Assembly (NCBI RefSeq): GCF_900019265.1
Contig: NZ_CYGX02000048.1
Location: forward strand, 23,252 to 87,251
Source: Paraburkholderia ribeironis
GTDB lineage: Bacteria > Pseudomonadota > Gammaproteobacteria > Burkholderiales > Burkholderiaceae
Length of the DNA stretch: 64,000 nt
Reading direction: 5' to 3'
Below, one piece after another: positions 9,589 through 17,802 of the stretch. A program made the translations under genes and the position numbers. The stretch's first letter is position 1; each line of letters opens with the position of its first letter. The notes below the pieces were generated by a model, which saw nothing but the letters and a program-made list of their open reading frames with translations, had not been told where the DNA came from and made no database searches.

Positions 9589-10722
9589 ATGAAAACCTTC
9601 CACTGCAATCGTTGCTCGCAGCTCGTGTTCTTTGAAAACGTCCGCTGCGAACGGTGCGAATCGCTGCTCGGCTACGTGCCCGAACTCGCGGAAATCAGCG
9701 CCTTCGAAGACGCCGGCGAAGGACGCTGGCGCAGCCTGCATCCCGGCGCAAACAGCGCGCTGTTTCGGCAGTGCCACAACTATGCGGTCGAAAATGTCTG
9801 CAACTGGATGATTGCCGCCGACTCACCTGACACATTGTGCCGCGCCTGCCAGCTGACCCGCACGATTCCGAATCTGGCCACGCCGGACAATCGGTTTTAC
9901 TGGTATCGGCTGGAAACGGCCAAGCGGCGCCTGCTCTACACACTGGCCGCACTCGGCCTCGACGTGCCGTCGCGTCAGGCGGACCCCGAACATGGCCTCG
10001 CGTTCGAATTCCTCGAGGACGGCGGCGACGGTTCGCGCGTGGTGACAGGCCACGACAACGGACTGATCACGCTGAACATCGCGGAAGCCGACGACGCGCA
10101 TCGCGAGAAGGTCCGCACCGCGATGGGCGAACCCTATCGCACGCTGCTCGGCCACTTCCGCCACGAGACCGGCCACTACTACTTCAGCCAGCTGGTGGAG
10201 AATAACCCGCGCTGGCTCGAGCCGTACCGCGAGCTGTTCGGCGACGAACGCGCCGACTACGGCGAGGCGCTCGATGCGTACTATCGCGACGGCGCGCCGG
10301 CCGACTGGCAGGCGTCATCCATCAGCGCGTATGCAACGACCCATCCGTGGGAGGACTGGGCGGAGACATGGGCGCACTACATGCTGATCGTCGACGTGCT
10401 GGATACGGCGACGTCGTACGGCCTCGCGCTGCTGCCTGACGATCCGACCGAGCCGACGCTCACCGACCGTACGCCGGTCGAAGACGCCAGCTTCGAGAAT
10501 CTGATGAAGCGCTGGTTTCCGCTCACCTATGCGTTGAACAGCCTGAACCGCAGTCTCGGGATCGCGGACGGCTATCCGTTCACGCTGGCCCCACGGGTGG
10601 TGGACAAGTTGCGCTTCGTGCATCGGGTGATCGCGGCGGCGAGCGACAGGTCGCAGCCGCTTCAGGGGTCGGCGGCGGTGGCCCCGCCGCCGGCTGACGC
10701 GCACACCGCGCGCCTTCGCTAG
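9589..10722 (+). CDS. Zinc-ribbon putative zinc metallopeptidase
   Basis: A protein of 377 residues. The N-terminus is a rubredoxin-like zinc ribbon with Cys6, Cys9, Cys20 and Cys23; further cysteines (62, 71, 84, 87) may form a second site. A metallopeptidase core follows with HETGH at 192-196 (HExxH) and a downstream region with E and H residues (HPWEDWAETWAHY) typical of the putative zinc-binding peptidase family. There is no signal peptide, so it is cytoplasmic. The ATG at 9589 begins exactly at the zinc ribbon; the frame is open far upstream but that part is antisense to the transglutaminase gene. Its divergent adjacency to a predicted peptide-ligation operon suggests a functional link, which is inference. 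Confidence 0.85.
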   Translation: MKTFHCNRCSQLVFFENVRCERCESLLGYVPELAEISAFEDAGEGRWRSLHPGANSALFRQCHNYAVENVCNWMIAADSPDTLCRACQLTRTIPNLATPDNRFYWYRLETAKRRLLYTLAALGLDVPSRQADPEHGLAFEFLEDGGDGSRVVTGHDNGLITLNIAEADDAHREKVRTAMGEPYRTLLGHFRHETGHYYFSQLVENNPRWLEPYRELFGDERADYGEALDAYYRDGAPADWQASSISAYATTHPWEDWAETWAHYMLIVDVLDTATSYGLALLPDDPTEPTLTDRTPVEDASFENLMKRWFPLTYALNSLNRSLGIADGYPFTLAPRVVDKLRFVHRVIAAASDRSQPLQGSAAVAPPPADAHTARLR

Positions 10723-10766
10723 CCGGGCGGCTGCGCGACGACGGTCCACGACGCGGATATCAACGC

Positions 10767-10806
10767 AAAAAAATGCCGCGGCAGGCTCGACGACCAACCG
10801 CGGCAT
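10767..10806 (-). terminator. Rho-independent terminator of the phasin gene
   Basis: Read on the minus strand, ATGCCGCGG (10806-10798) pairs with CCGCGGCAT (10781-10773) across a 16-nt loop and is followed by a run of seven T. It lies 60 bp after the phasin stop codon and between two convergent genes. Confidence 0.75.
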
Positions 10807-10865
10807 ACAGCGCTTGAACGAGACGCGTCGCAAGCGGATCGAGTGATTCGACGCGTTCGCGCCCG

Positions 10866-11288
10866 CTACTTCTTCTGCTGCAAGAGCGACTTCAGCTCCT
10901 GCACATTTTCTTCCACGCGCTTCGCGATCACCGCATAAGACTCGGCTTGCGTCTGATACGCGGCTTGCGCGAGTTGCTGCATATCGGCGAGCGCCTTGTG
11001 CAAACTCTGCTGGATCAGCTCGGCGGTTTTCGCCGAAGGCGCGACCCCGCTGGCCGACAACTGGCCCGTGAGCGACTGCAATTCGCCCAACGTCGTGCGC
11101 AGCATCTCGGTCTGCTTCTGCGCAAGAGACTGCATTCCCTGGAAGGCAGTCTGATTCGCCTGAACCAGTGCTTCCATGTCCTTGCGTCGCGCTTCCATGA
11201 TGGCGGGCACGTCGAAGCCTGGGAGCTTGAACTGCTCCAGCATTTTTGTGAATTCGCCAAACGGATTGGTGGCGTCAGGTTGGGCCAT
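10866..11288 (-). CDS. Phasin family protein
   Basis: A 140-residue, almost wholly helical protein rich in Gln, Ala and Lys, with the pattern NPFGEFTKMLEQFKLPG at the start and repeated amphipathic heptads, ending QQKK. This is the usual form of small phasins, which coat polyhydroxyalkanoate granules and influence their size; the genus normally makes poly-3-hydroxybutyrate. A strong ribosome site (AAGGAGG) supports the start. It is monocistronic with its own terminator. Confidence 0.8.
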   Translation of the reverse strand: MAQPDATNPFGEFTKMLEQFKLPGFDVPAIMEARRKDMEALVQANQTAFQGMQSLAQKQTEMLRTTLGELQSLTGQLSASGVAPSAKTAELIQQSLHKALADMQQLAQAAYQTQAESYAVIAKRVEENVQELKSLLQQKK

Positions 11289-11651
11289 GCGAAATCCTCC
11301 TTAACGGTTGACTACTCGCCGACGCTGCATCGCCGCGACCTGTTGCTCGCAACGTCTGCACCGGCGGCGCCGTGTGCCGCATATCCCGCCAGGTCATGCC
11401 GGTTCTGGGGTCGGACGGCACATTAGAACAATCATGCGCCATCCGCCGACATTGCGCCAGCGGGCTCACCCTGGCTCGCGGCGCGCGCCTGCGGCTCGCT
11501 CGGGTGGCGTCGGCCGGTGGCATGCAAGGCTTGGTAAGTTACACAACGGCTTCAGTAACGCTTCAGTAACCCTACGAAGCGGCAGCTCGACTATCGTTGT
11601 TGATGTGCCGGCGCATGGTGGCGCCGGCGTTGTCTCAATGGGAGCGAGCTC
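11289..11651. other. Divergent intergenic region upstream of phasin and exported protein genes
   Basis: These 363 bp hold the leader of the phasin gene and, near the right end, the tandem GCTTCAGTAAC repeat described separately. I see no other structure. Confidence 0.4.
11549..11570 (+). promoter_or_regulatory. Tandem 11-bp direct repeat, candidate response-regulator box
   Basis: GCTTCAGTAAC occurs twice head to tail, preceded at 11534-11542 by the small palindrome GTAAGTTAC. Half-sites spaced 11 bp are the usual arrangement for OmpR/PhoB-family regulators. The repeat is about 85-100 bp upstream of the start of the exported-protein gene. Confidence 0.45.
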
Positions 11652-12119
11652 ATGAAAAAAACAATCTTCAGCGCGGCCGTGACCGCGATTCTGACCGTAG
11701 CCGCGACGGCTGCGGTAGCCCAGGAAGTGTCGGCGCCGCCGTCGCCAGGTGCGATGCATGGCGAGTCGCAGCGCTTTGACGGTCCGCCCCCGCCGCATGG
11801 GGCGATGGGGCCGATGATGGGTGCGCGGGGCCCGAGCTTTGCGGTGATCAACGATCTCGAACAGTTGCGTCGTCTGTACGCGATGAGCGGACATCCGGGC
11901 GAGATCATCGCCGTGTATCACGACGTGCTGAACAAGACCCAGGACCCGATGCTGAGGCACTACATCTACGATTCGCTGGCGCGCGAGCAATTGAAGCCTG
12001 CCAATCCCGAGCAGGCGATCGCGACGCTGCGCACGAGTCTGACGGAGGACCTGGCCGCGGCGAACAAAGCATCGCAGGTTGGCGCGGCTGGGACGCCGGC
12101 GCCGGGGCAAGCGCAATGA
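11652..12119 (+). CDS. Small exported protein of unknown function
   Basis: A 155-residue protein with a clear signal peptide (MKKTIFSAAVTAILTVAATAAVA, cleavage after about residue 23). The mature part starts with a Pro/Gly/Met/His-rich flexible stretch (about 30-58) and continues as a short helical region with TPR-like spacing (NDLEQLRRLYAMSGHPGEIIAVYHDVLN). It is expected in the periplasm. GAGCG precedes the ATG. The Met/His-rich stretch could bind metal but shows no defined motif. I do not recognise the family. Confidence 0.7.
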   Translation: MKKTIFSAAVTAILTVAATAAVAQEVSAPPSPGAMHGESQRFDGPPPPHGAMGPMMGARGPSFAVINDLEQLRRLYAMSGHPGEIIAVYHDVLNKTQDPMLRHYIYDSLAREQLKPANPEQAIATLRTSLTEDLAAANKASQVGAAGTPAPGQAQ

Positions 12120-12335
12120 GTTACGCCGGTCTGTCGGGGGCGCGAAAGCACGCATCACGCTAACGAGTGCCGCTAACTGCAAACCATTCGCGCCGCTGGA
12201 AGCGCTCCCTGCAAGATGCGGCGCGCAGGTTCTGATCGCTACGTGGGCTTGCCCACATTGCCGCTTCACTGTCACTTTCTATCTTCCATCAGGTGATTAG
12301 GATAGGAGCACTGAATCGCTAGTGCAGGGTGAAGC

Positions 12336-12419
12336 ATGCGCTATCCGCTGAATCTGGCCGTCGCCGCTGTTCTGCTGGTTTTCGTCCTGTGCTGCATCGT
12401 CAGGCTCGCCCTGAGCTGA
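12336..12419 (+). CDS. Possible 27-residue membrane microprotein
   Basis: An ATG frame encodes MRYPLNLAV followed by one strongly hydrophobic segment (AAVLLVFVLCCIVRLALS), a typical single-pass microprotein. AGGG lies 9 nt upstream. The composition, one short charged N-terminus and one helix, is what a real small membrane protein would show; no homology can be claimed by eye. Confidence 0.45.
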   Translation: MRYPLNLAVAAVLLVFVLCCIVRLALS

Positions 12420-12607
12420 GGACCGATTCACAAGGCGCACTTCGCGCCGTTTCACGACTTCACGCCTTCACGACTTCACCACTTCACGACACGCGCAAAT
12501 GAAGTCCGTGCTGGCCAGCACACCGACTCTTCACTGACATCCGCTCAGTTATCCGCCCATTTCTGAAGCCACGCGGTAACCGCCCGCCAACATGGCGCGC
12601 GTCGCAG

Positions 12608-12750
12608 CGTTTTGCCGTGACTTTTCGCCGTGATGTTTTGCCGTGATGTTTTGCCGTGATGTTTTGCCGTGATGTTTTGCCGTGACTTTTCGCCGTGACT
12701 TTTCGCCGTGATGTTTCGTCGTGATGTTTCGCCGTGATGTTTTGCCGTGA
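12608..12750. repeat. 13-bp tandem repeat array, 11 copies
   Basis: Eleven consecutive 13-bp units end in CGTGA at 12620, 12633, 12646 and every 13 bp to 12750. Most units read TGTTTTGCCGTGA; variants carry CTTTTCGCCGTGA or TGTTTCGTCGTGA. The unit is not a multiple of three and there are no spacers, so this is a noncoding minisatellite in the 551-bp gap (12420-12970) before the DUF4410 lipoprotein gene. Substitutions are grouped, which points to copying by slippage or unequal exchange. Confidence 0.95.
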
Positions 12751-12970
12751 CATCGGGCGAAATAATTGTTGAATGGAGTTCGACGGGCGACTCGCCCATA
12801 CTTCGTCTCGCTGCCGGTGCGTACGAAACAAAGACGCATGAGATCAAGGGTGCTCCACGTGCGAATACACGTGCGAATACGTTCGCCGATGATCGACGAT
12901 CCCACGGTTGCACGATCATCGGCTGAGACGTTTGAACTCACCGGCACCGCGTGCCGACGACAGGATGAAG

Positions 12971-13738
12971 ATGTTGAACTCCGTGAATTTCCTCCGCAAG
13001 AATGCCGGCCGTTTCCTCTGCGCGGCGATGGTCTGTTGCAGCGCGTTGCTGACCGGTTGCGCCGGCAGCAGCATCAGAAACGCCAGCGAAGCTAGCGCGC
13101 AACCGCAGGTGCGACCAGACACCATCTATGTGTACACGTTTGACGCCAATCCGCAGCAAGTCAAAGTCGACGGCGGCATGCTGCAGAAATTGAAAACGCA
13201 ACTCAGCGGTTCGTCCGACGCACAAAAACAGGTCGCCGATGCGGACCAGGTACGCGAGCAGGTGGCCAATGAAATCGGCCGTCAACTGCAATCGATGGGA
13301 CTCCACGCGATTCGCTCGGACGTCCCCGCGCCCGCCGATCAGAACGCGCTACTGGTGCAGGGCAGCTTCAATACGATCGACTCGGGTAACCGCCGCCGCC
13401 GCATGCTGATCGGCCTCGGCGCGGGCGAGAGCGAGGTGGGAAGCTCGGTGCAGATTCTGTATAAGCCTGCAGGCGGCACGCCGCGTCTGGTGCAAAGCTT
13501 CAACGCCGACGCGGACAGCGGCAAGGCGCCTGGCATGGTCGAGACCGCCGGCGTAGGCGCGGCGGCCGGCAGCATTGCGACGGCGGCGGCAGTGGGCGGC
13601 GGCGTGCACGTCGTATCCGAAACCAAACGAGCCGGTGTGTCTGAAGACGCGAAGCGCCTCGCCGACTCGGTGGCGAAACAGATCGCGCAGATCGGCGTGG
13701 AAGGCGGATGGTTGTCGACGCAGCATACGAAGGGATAA
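12971..13738 (+). CDS. DUF4410-type lipoprotein
   Basis: A lipoprotein of about 255 residues. The signal peptide ends in the lipobox LLTGC with Cys30 as the acylated residue; a Ser/Ala/Gln-rich linker leads to the folded domain that starts near DTIYVYTFDAN. Later features are the basic GNRRRRMLIGLGAGES segment and a Gly/Ala-rich glycine-zipper-like stretch (AAAGSIATAAAVGGGVH). This is the usual layout of DUF4410 proteins. Two close ATGs exist, 12965 and 12971; AGGA five bases before the second favours 12971. It probably faces the periplasm on a membrane. Function is unknown. The 13-bp repeat array lies about 220 bp upstream. Confidence 0.8.
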   Translation: MLNSVNFLRKNAGRFLCAAMVCCSALLTGCAGSSIRNASEASAQPQVRPDTIYVYTFDANPQQVKVDGGMLQKLKTQLSGSSDAQKQVADADQVREQVANEIGRQLQSMGLHAIRSDVPAPADQNALLVQGSFNTIDSGNRRRRMLIGLGAGESEVGSSVQILYKPAGGTPRLVQSFNADADSGKAPGMVETAGVGAAAGSIATAAAVGGGVHVVSETKRAGVSEDAKRLADSVAKQIAQIGVEGGWLSTQHTKG

Positions 13739-14181
13739 TCGCATCGCTCGTGATTGGATGGCACGGGTGAAGGCTCTTGCAGATTACGAACACCCAACAT
13801 CAGCACGTCAATCAAAGCGCGCAATCACGAACGACATGTTCTCGGTCAGGCAGCCAGTCAAACAGGAATAAACGTCCCTGCCAGTCGTTTACTGGCCACG
13901 CTTCGCCCGCATTCGCGTTTGTCATCGGACGATCCACTTCCCGTTGTGCATGAAGCGCAACTCGCTCGCCGCGCATCCGCCGGCAACAGGTCTGCTTTTG
14001 CGCGGTTTACATGATTCGCCCCACCGCTGCCGACGCTGCGCGACCCGCGCTGGAGTCGCAGGACTGCGGTGCTGGTGTCCGTTGCGCGGACACGGGCGAA
14101 GTTCGCTAGCGGCGGCCGGCACGCGATGCGTGCAGCGAGAACAGACGCGCCCGCCCCGCAACTTTCATGGAGGGCTCTGTC
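13739..14181. other. Intergenic region without recognised content
   Basis: These 443 bp between two co-oriented secreted-protein genes contain only short frames with atypical composition. I see no hairpin followed by T, no RNA gene and no clear promoter. Confidence 0.4.
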
Positions 14182-15357
14182 ATGAATCTCGTCATACCTG
14201 GCCTCACTCCGACAATCAGCCGACAACCGCACCAGCGTGTTACCCATGGCAAAGGCCGCCGGCTAAAGCGCTTGCTGTTCGCAATGCTCTACGGCACCGG
14301 TCTCGCGCTGTGCGCAACGGGCGCCGCCGTTGCCGGCGAGCTCACGCCGCTGCTTCCGCCCGCATTCGTCACATCGCCGACGGTGCCCACCAACGGCGAC
14401 GTCAATCCGTACGGCGTGGCCTTCGTGCCTGATGGCTTTCCTCGCTTTGGCACCATCGCCCCGGGCGATCTGCTCGTGTCCAATTTCAACAACGCGAAGA
14501 ATCTGCAAGGTACCGGCACGACCGTCGTCAAGATCGTACCGAACGACAATCCGGTCACGTTCTTTCAGGGCGGACCCGGACTCGGCCTAAGCACCGCGCT
14601 CGGGGTGCTCAGGGGCGGTTTCGTGGTGGTCGGCAGCGTACCCACCACCGACGGCAGCTTCGGCACGATCAAGCCCGGTTCGCTGCTGGTGCTCAACCGA
14701 ACCGGCGGCCTCGTTGCGCAATGGACGCCTGCGATGGCAAAGATCGACGGTCCATGGGATCTGACGATCTTCGATCAGGGCGGCCAAGCGAAGATCTTTG
14801 TGTCGAACGTGCTGAACGGGACGGTCGTGCGTCTGGACGTGAGCATCGACGACGACGGCGTGCATCTGAATCGCAGCACGCAGATCGCCTCCGGCTATCC
14901 GTTCCGCGGCGATCAGGCAGCGCTGGTCGTCGGACCGACCGGACTCGCTTACGATCCGCAACTCGACATACTCTATGTCGCGTCGACCGTGGATAACGCG
15001 ATCTTCGCCGTCTCCGGTGCGGGCAGCTCGCAGCACGATGGCGGCAAAGGCGTGGTGATCTACGCGGACAACGCGCATCTGCACGGCCCGATTGCAATGA
15101 CCTTGGGACCGAATGGCCATCTGTTCGTCTCGAACGGCGACGCGATCAACGCCGATCCGAACCAGCCGAGCACAATCGTCGAATTCACGCCGCAAGGCCG
15201 CTTCGTCGCGCAGTTCTCCGTCGACCCAACGCCAGCCAGTGCATTCGGACTTGCGTTCGCAAATCCGAGCCAGCAGTTCGTGCGCTTTGCCGCAGTCGAC
15301 GACGCCACCAACACCATAACCGTCTGGAAGTTGCCTTTCGAGAATAATGGGCAATAA
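14182..15357 (+). CDS. Secreted NHL-like beta-propeller protein
   Basis: The product has about 391 residues with a long N-terminal leader ending in a hydrophobic segment and ATGAAVAGE (cleavage near residue 45). The mature part contains repeated blades with motifs such as NPYGVAFVPDGF, GPWDLTIFDQGG, PTGLAYDPQLDILYVASTVDNAIF and GPIAMTLGPNGHLFVSNGD, typical of NHL/SMP-like beta-propellers. The start at 14182 has GGAGGG 7 nt upstream. No catalytic residues are evident; such proteins may bind ligands or act as periplasmic lactonase-like folds. Confidence 0.78.
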   Translation: MNLVIPGLTPTISRQPHQRVTHGKGRRLKRLLFAMLYGTGLALCATGAAVAGELTPLLPPAFVTSPTVPTNGDVNPYGVAFVPDGFPRFGTIAPGDLLVSNFNNAKNLQGTGTTVVKIVPNDNPVTFFQGGPGLGLSTALGVLRGGFVVVGSVPTTDGSFGTIKPGSLLVLNRTGGLVAQWTPAMAKIDGPWDLTIFDQGGQAKIFVSNVLNGTVVRLDVSIDDDGVHLNRSTQIASGYPFRGDQAALVVGPTGLAYDPQLDILYVASTVDNAIFAVSGAGSSQHDGGKGVVIYADNAHLHGPIAMTLGPNGHLFVSNGDAINADPNQPSTIVEFTPQGRFVAQFSVDPTPASAFGLAFANPSQQFVRFAAVDDATNTITVWKLPFENNGQ

Positions 15358-15428
15358 CGCCTGAATCTGCACGCCGGCCGCTCAGTCTCATGCGTTGTGC
15401 GCCGGATGCCACCTACGCTACGGGAATC

Positions 15429-15482
15429 CCGGCGTCGCATCCGGTGTATGGGTGAATCGACATGCACCGGATGCGACGCCGG
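15429..15482. repeat. REP-like palindrome between convergent genes
   Basis: CCGGCGTCGCATCCGGTG (15429-15446) and its exact reverse complement (15465-15482) enclose an 18-nt interior, of which four further pairs (one G-T) can extend the stem to 22 bp with a 10-nt loop. The core GGCGTCGCATCCGG closely resembles enterobacterial REP/BIME cores, and another partial copy (GCGCCGGATGCC) lies just upstream near 15400. It may serve as a bidirectional terminator or mRNA stabiliser between the beta-propeller gene and the LysE gene. Confidence 0.8.
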
Positions 15483-15567
15483 CTATGGTGCCATCGCGGA
15501 TATCGTCGCGCGGTGGCCCGCTCAATGCCGCTCCCGCCGATGAGCGGTCCGCAGTGTGCCCCTCTGT

Positions 15568-16200
15568 CTATCTACGGCTGGCTACAGCGAGTCGAAACGC
15601 CAGTCCGGCGAACACCGATCCAAGCACATACTGTGGAAGCCGCGATGGTCGACGACGTGCCATCAGTCGGCGGCTAAGCTGACTCGCGCACAGGATCACC
15701 ACGCCATTGACGACCAAACCGATCAGGTTAAGGACGCTTGCCAGAATCAGTATCTGGAGAGCGACGGCCCCGTCTTGCGGGCGCACGAACTGCGGAAAGA
15801 GCGCGAGCACGAACAAGGCCATCTTTGGATTGAGAAGGTTAGTGAGTAGCCCCTGGCGAAAAATCCTTCCGATCGGATGACGAGCTTGAAACTCTACCCC
15901 TGCCACGACTGTTGAATCTGCACGAAAGGTCTTCCAGGCAAGGTACAGCAGGTACGCGGCGCCAGCGAAGCGGACCACGTCGTAGGCCACCGGAACGGCC
16001 AGAAACAGCCGGGACAGACCAAACGCCGCCGCCATGGCGTGGCAGTAGGTTCCCATCTGAATCCCGGCAAGCGATGCAAAGCCGGCGGACCGTCCCTGGC
16101 TGACGCTTCTCGACGCTATCAGCAACATGTCCGGACCGGGGGTCATCGTAAGAGCCAGACAGGCTCCAGAAAAAAGAGCGAGTGTGGAGAGGCTGACCAT
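15568..16200 (-). CDS. LysE/RhtB family amino-acid exporter
   Basis: A 210-residue inner-membrane protein with the family signature ALTMTPGPDMLLIASRSVSQG near the N-terminus, AYLLYLAWKTFRA in the middle and GLLTNLLNPKMALFVLALFPQFV, giving five or six membrane helices. The family exports amino acids such as lysine, homoserine or threonine by proton exchange; the substrate here is not predictable. AGGA six bases before the ATG at 16200 fixes the start. Its 3' end faces the REP-like palindrome. Confidence 0.88.
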   Translation of the reverse strand: MVSLSTLALFSGACLALTMTPGPDMLLIASRSVSQGRSAGFASLAGIQMGTYCHAMAAAFGLSRLFLAVPVAYDVVRFAGAAYLLYLAWKTFRADSTVVAGVEFQARHPIGRIFRQGLLTNLLNPKMALFVLALFPQFVRPQDGAVALQILILASVLNLIGLVVNGVVILCASQLSRRLMARRRPSRLPQYVLGSVFAGLAFRLAVASRR

Positions 16201-16376
16201 GGAGATTCCTTTTGTCGACAGGACCACAAAAGGGATCTCAGTCTATTCGACAGACCGGAGAAGATCAAATCGCCAGACGGGCGCACCACTTGCGCACGCC
16301 ATCGCCAATTTCTGCATCCGGCAGGAATACGGCTCCATCATCATTCGTGGCATCGGCTGCGAACAAAAGCGATAGA

Positions 16377-17483
16377 ATGCCCGCTACAAAAGACAATCTT
16401 GACGGGGTAGTCGGCATGAGGCGGCCTGGCGCGCGGCGTTGGCATGAGCAAACGTTTCTAGGGGTCTTTCGCGGACAACCCGAGAAGGAGCAGGCGCTCC
16501 TCCGGATAGGCCTGGGCACTGTCGTGTTGCTCGGCTATCTCGCCGTCGCCGCGCTCCAACGCACGGCTGCCGCGTACGCCACTCTCGGCGTGGTTTTCGC
16601 ATATGTCATATTCGGCGTGGCCACCTATGTCGCCGCGACCGCCGCGACCGTCTGGCCGCGCCTTCGGTTGACACTCGCCACCATTGCCGATCAGACATTC
16701 GTCATGCTGGCTCTCGCGCTCGGCGGGCGCGTGGCGCTGCCGTTGCTGTGGGTCGTGTTCTGGTTCCTTGTCGGGGCCGGTTGTCGCTACGGCAAGCGGC
16801 CGTTGCTGCTTTCATGCATGGTTGCGCTTGCAGGCGTCGTGATTTTGATGCACGTGGAACCGTGGTGGAAAGAAAACTTCGCGGTGGGATTGGGCGTCAT
16901 GCTGAGCATCGCGGCGACTTCCGTGTACTTGATGGCTCTCGTGCATCGGCTCGAACAACAAGCGGCAACCGACCCTCTCACAGGGCTCAGCAACCGCACC
17001 CGCCTCGAGCAGGCGATCGCCAAAGCGAAGACGGCGCGAGACGACGATAAAGGACAGTCGGTCTTGCTGTTCATCGATCTCGATGGCTTCAAATACGTCA
17101 ATGACGCTTACGGGCATGCGGTGGGTGATGAACTGTTGCAGCACTTCGCCAACGGACTGCAGACACGCATTCGCCGCGGCGATACGGTCGCCCGCCTCGG
17201 AGGCGACGAGTTCGTAGTGCTCGCCCGCCATGTGCATGGCAAGGCCGGCGCACGCGCGATTGCCGACGGTATTCACGACATACTTCATGGGCTTCGGGAG
17301 ATCAGCGGTCATCCCATCGCCGTATCGGCCAGCATTGGCGTGCGCATGCTCGATACCCATCGCGCGGGCGACCACATCGATGTGCACGCATTGATGCGTG
17401 AAGCCGATAGCGCGATGTATCGCGCCAAAGCGAACGGGACGGACAAAACCTCATTCTTCGATGAGGCGCGTGCCGGCGCGTAA
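16377..17483 (+). CDS. Membrane diguanylate cyclase with RpfC-like sensor
   Basis: A protein of about 368 residues. Residues 38-190 carry five or six hydrophobic helices, then a short coiled linker (HRLEQQAATDPLTGLSNR) and a GGDEF domain (197-365). The active site is intact: GGDEF at 275-279, preceded by the RxxD inhibitory site R266-D269 five residues upstream, so it should make cyclic di-GMP with product feedback. The membrane part resembles by eye the five-helix input region of RpfC (LPLLWVVFWFLVGAGCRYG followed by PWWKENFAVGLG), which senses diffusible fatty-acid signals in xanthomonads. An alternative ATG is at 16416. Signal identity is inference. Confidence 0.85.
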   Translation: MPATKDNLDGVVGMRRPGARRWHEQTFLGVFRGQPEKEQALLRIGLGTVVLLGYLAVAALQRTAAAYATLGVVFAYVIFGVATYVAATAATVWPRLRLTLATIADQTFVMLALALGGRVALPLLWVVFWFLVGAGCRYGKRPLLLSCMVALAGVVILMHVEPWWKENFAVGLGVMLSIAATSVYLMALVHRLEQQAATDPLTGLSNRTRLEQAIAKAKTARDDDKGQSVLLFIDLDGFKYVNDAYGHAVGDELLQHFANGLQTRIRRGDTVARLGGDEFVVLARHVHGKAGARAIADGIHDILHGLREISGHPIAVSASIGVRMLDTHRAGDHIDVHALMREADSAMYRAKANGTDKTSFFDEARAGA

Positions 17484-17802
17484 GCGGACGGCTGTCCGTA
17501 ACAAAACGACCGTTCACCCTCCTCTTCATTGCATGGCCGGGCCGCTGCTGATTGGCTCTGCAACCATCGCGTCACTCGCGACGTTCATCGCCGTCATCTC
17601 CTCAGCTCGCCGGCCACGCAGTGACATGCCCCGCGCATCGATCGCCGAAGCATCGCAAATGCGCTACACATTGCAGTAGCGGGACGCGAATGACTGACTA
17701 CAATAGGTGAGTGCAAGCGAAGCAGCAAAGGCAATCTCTTCAGACGCGATCAGTCTGGACATAACGATAATAGTGTGACGTTTCAATTCCTTCATTGGAG
17801 GC
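17484..17802. other. Intergenic region
   Basis: These 319 bp between the cyclase gene and the next exported protein show no convincing terminator, RNA gene or conserved frame. Confidence 0.35.

Noticed and set aside
12608..12750. Array considered as a CRISPR locus
   Set aside because: Units are 13 bp, directly adjacent and without spacers; no cas genes nearby.
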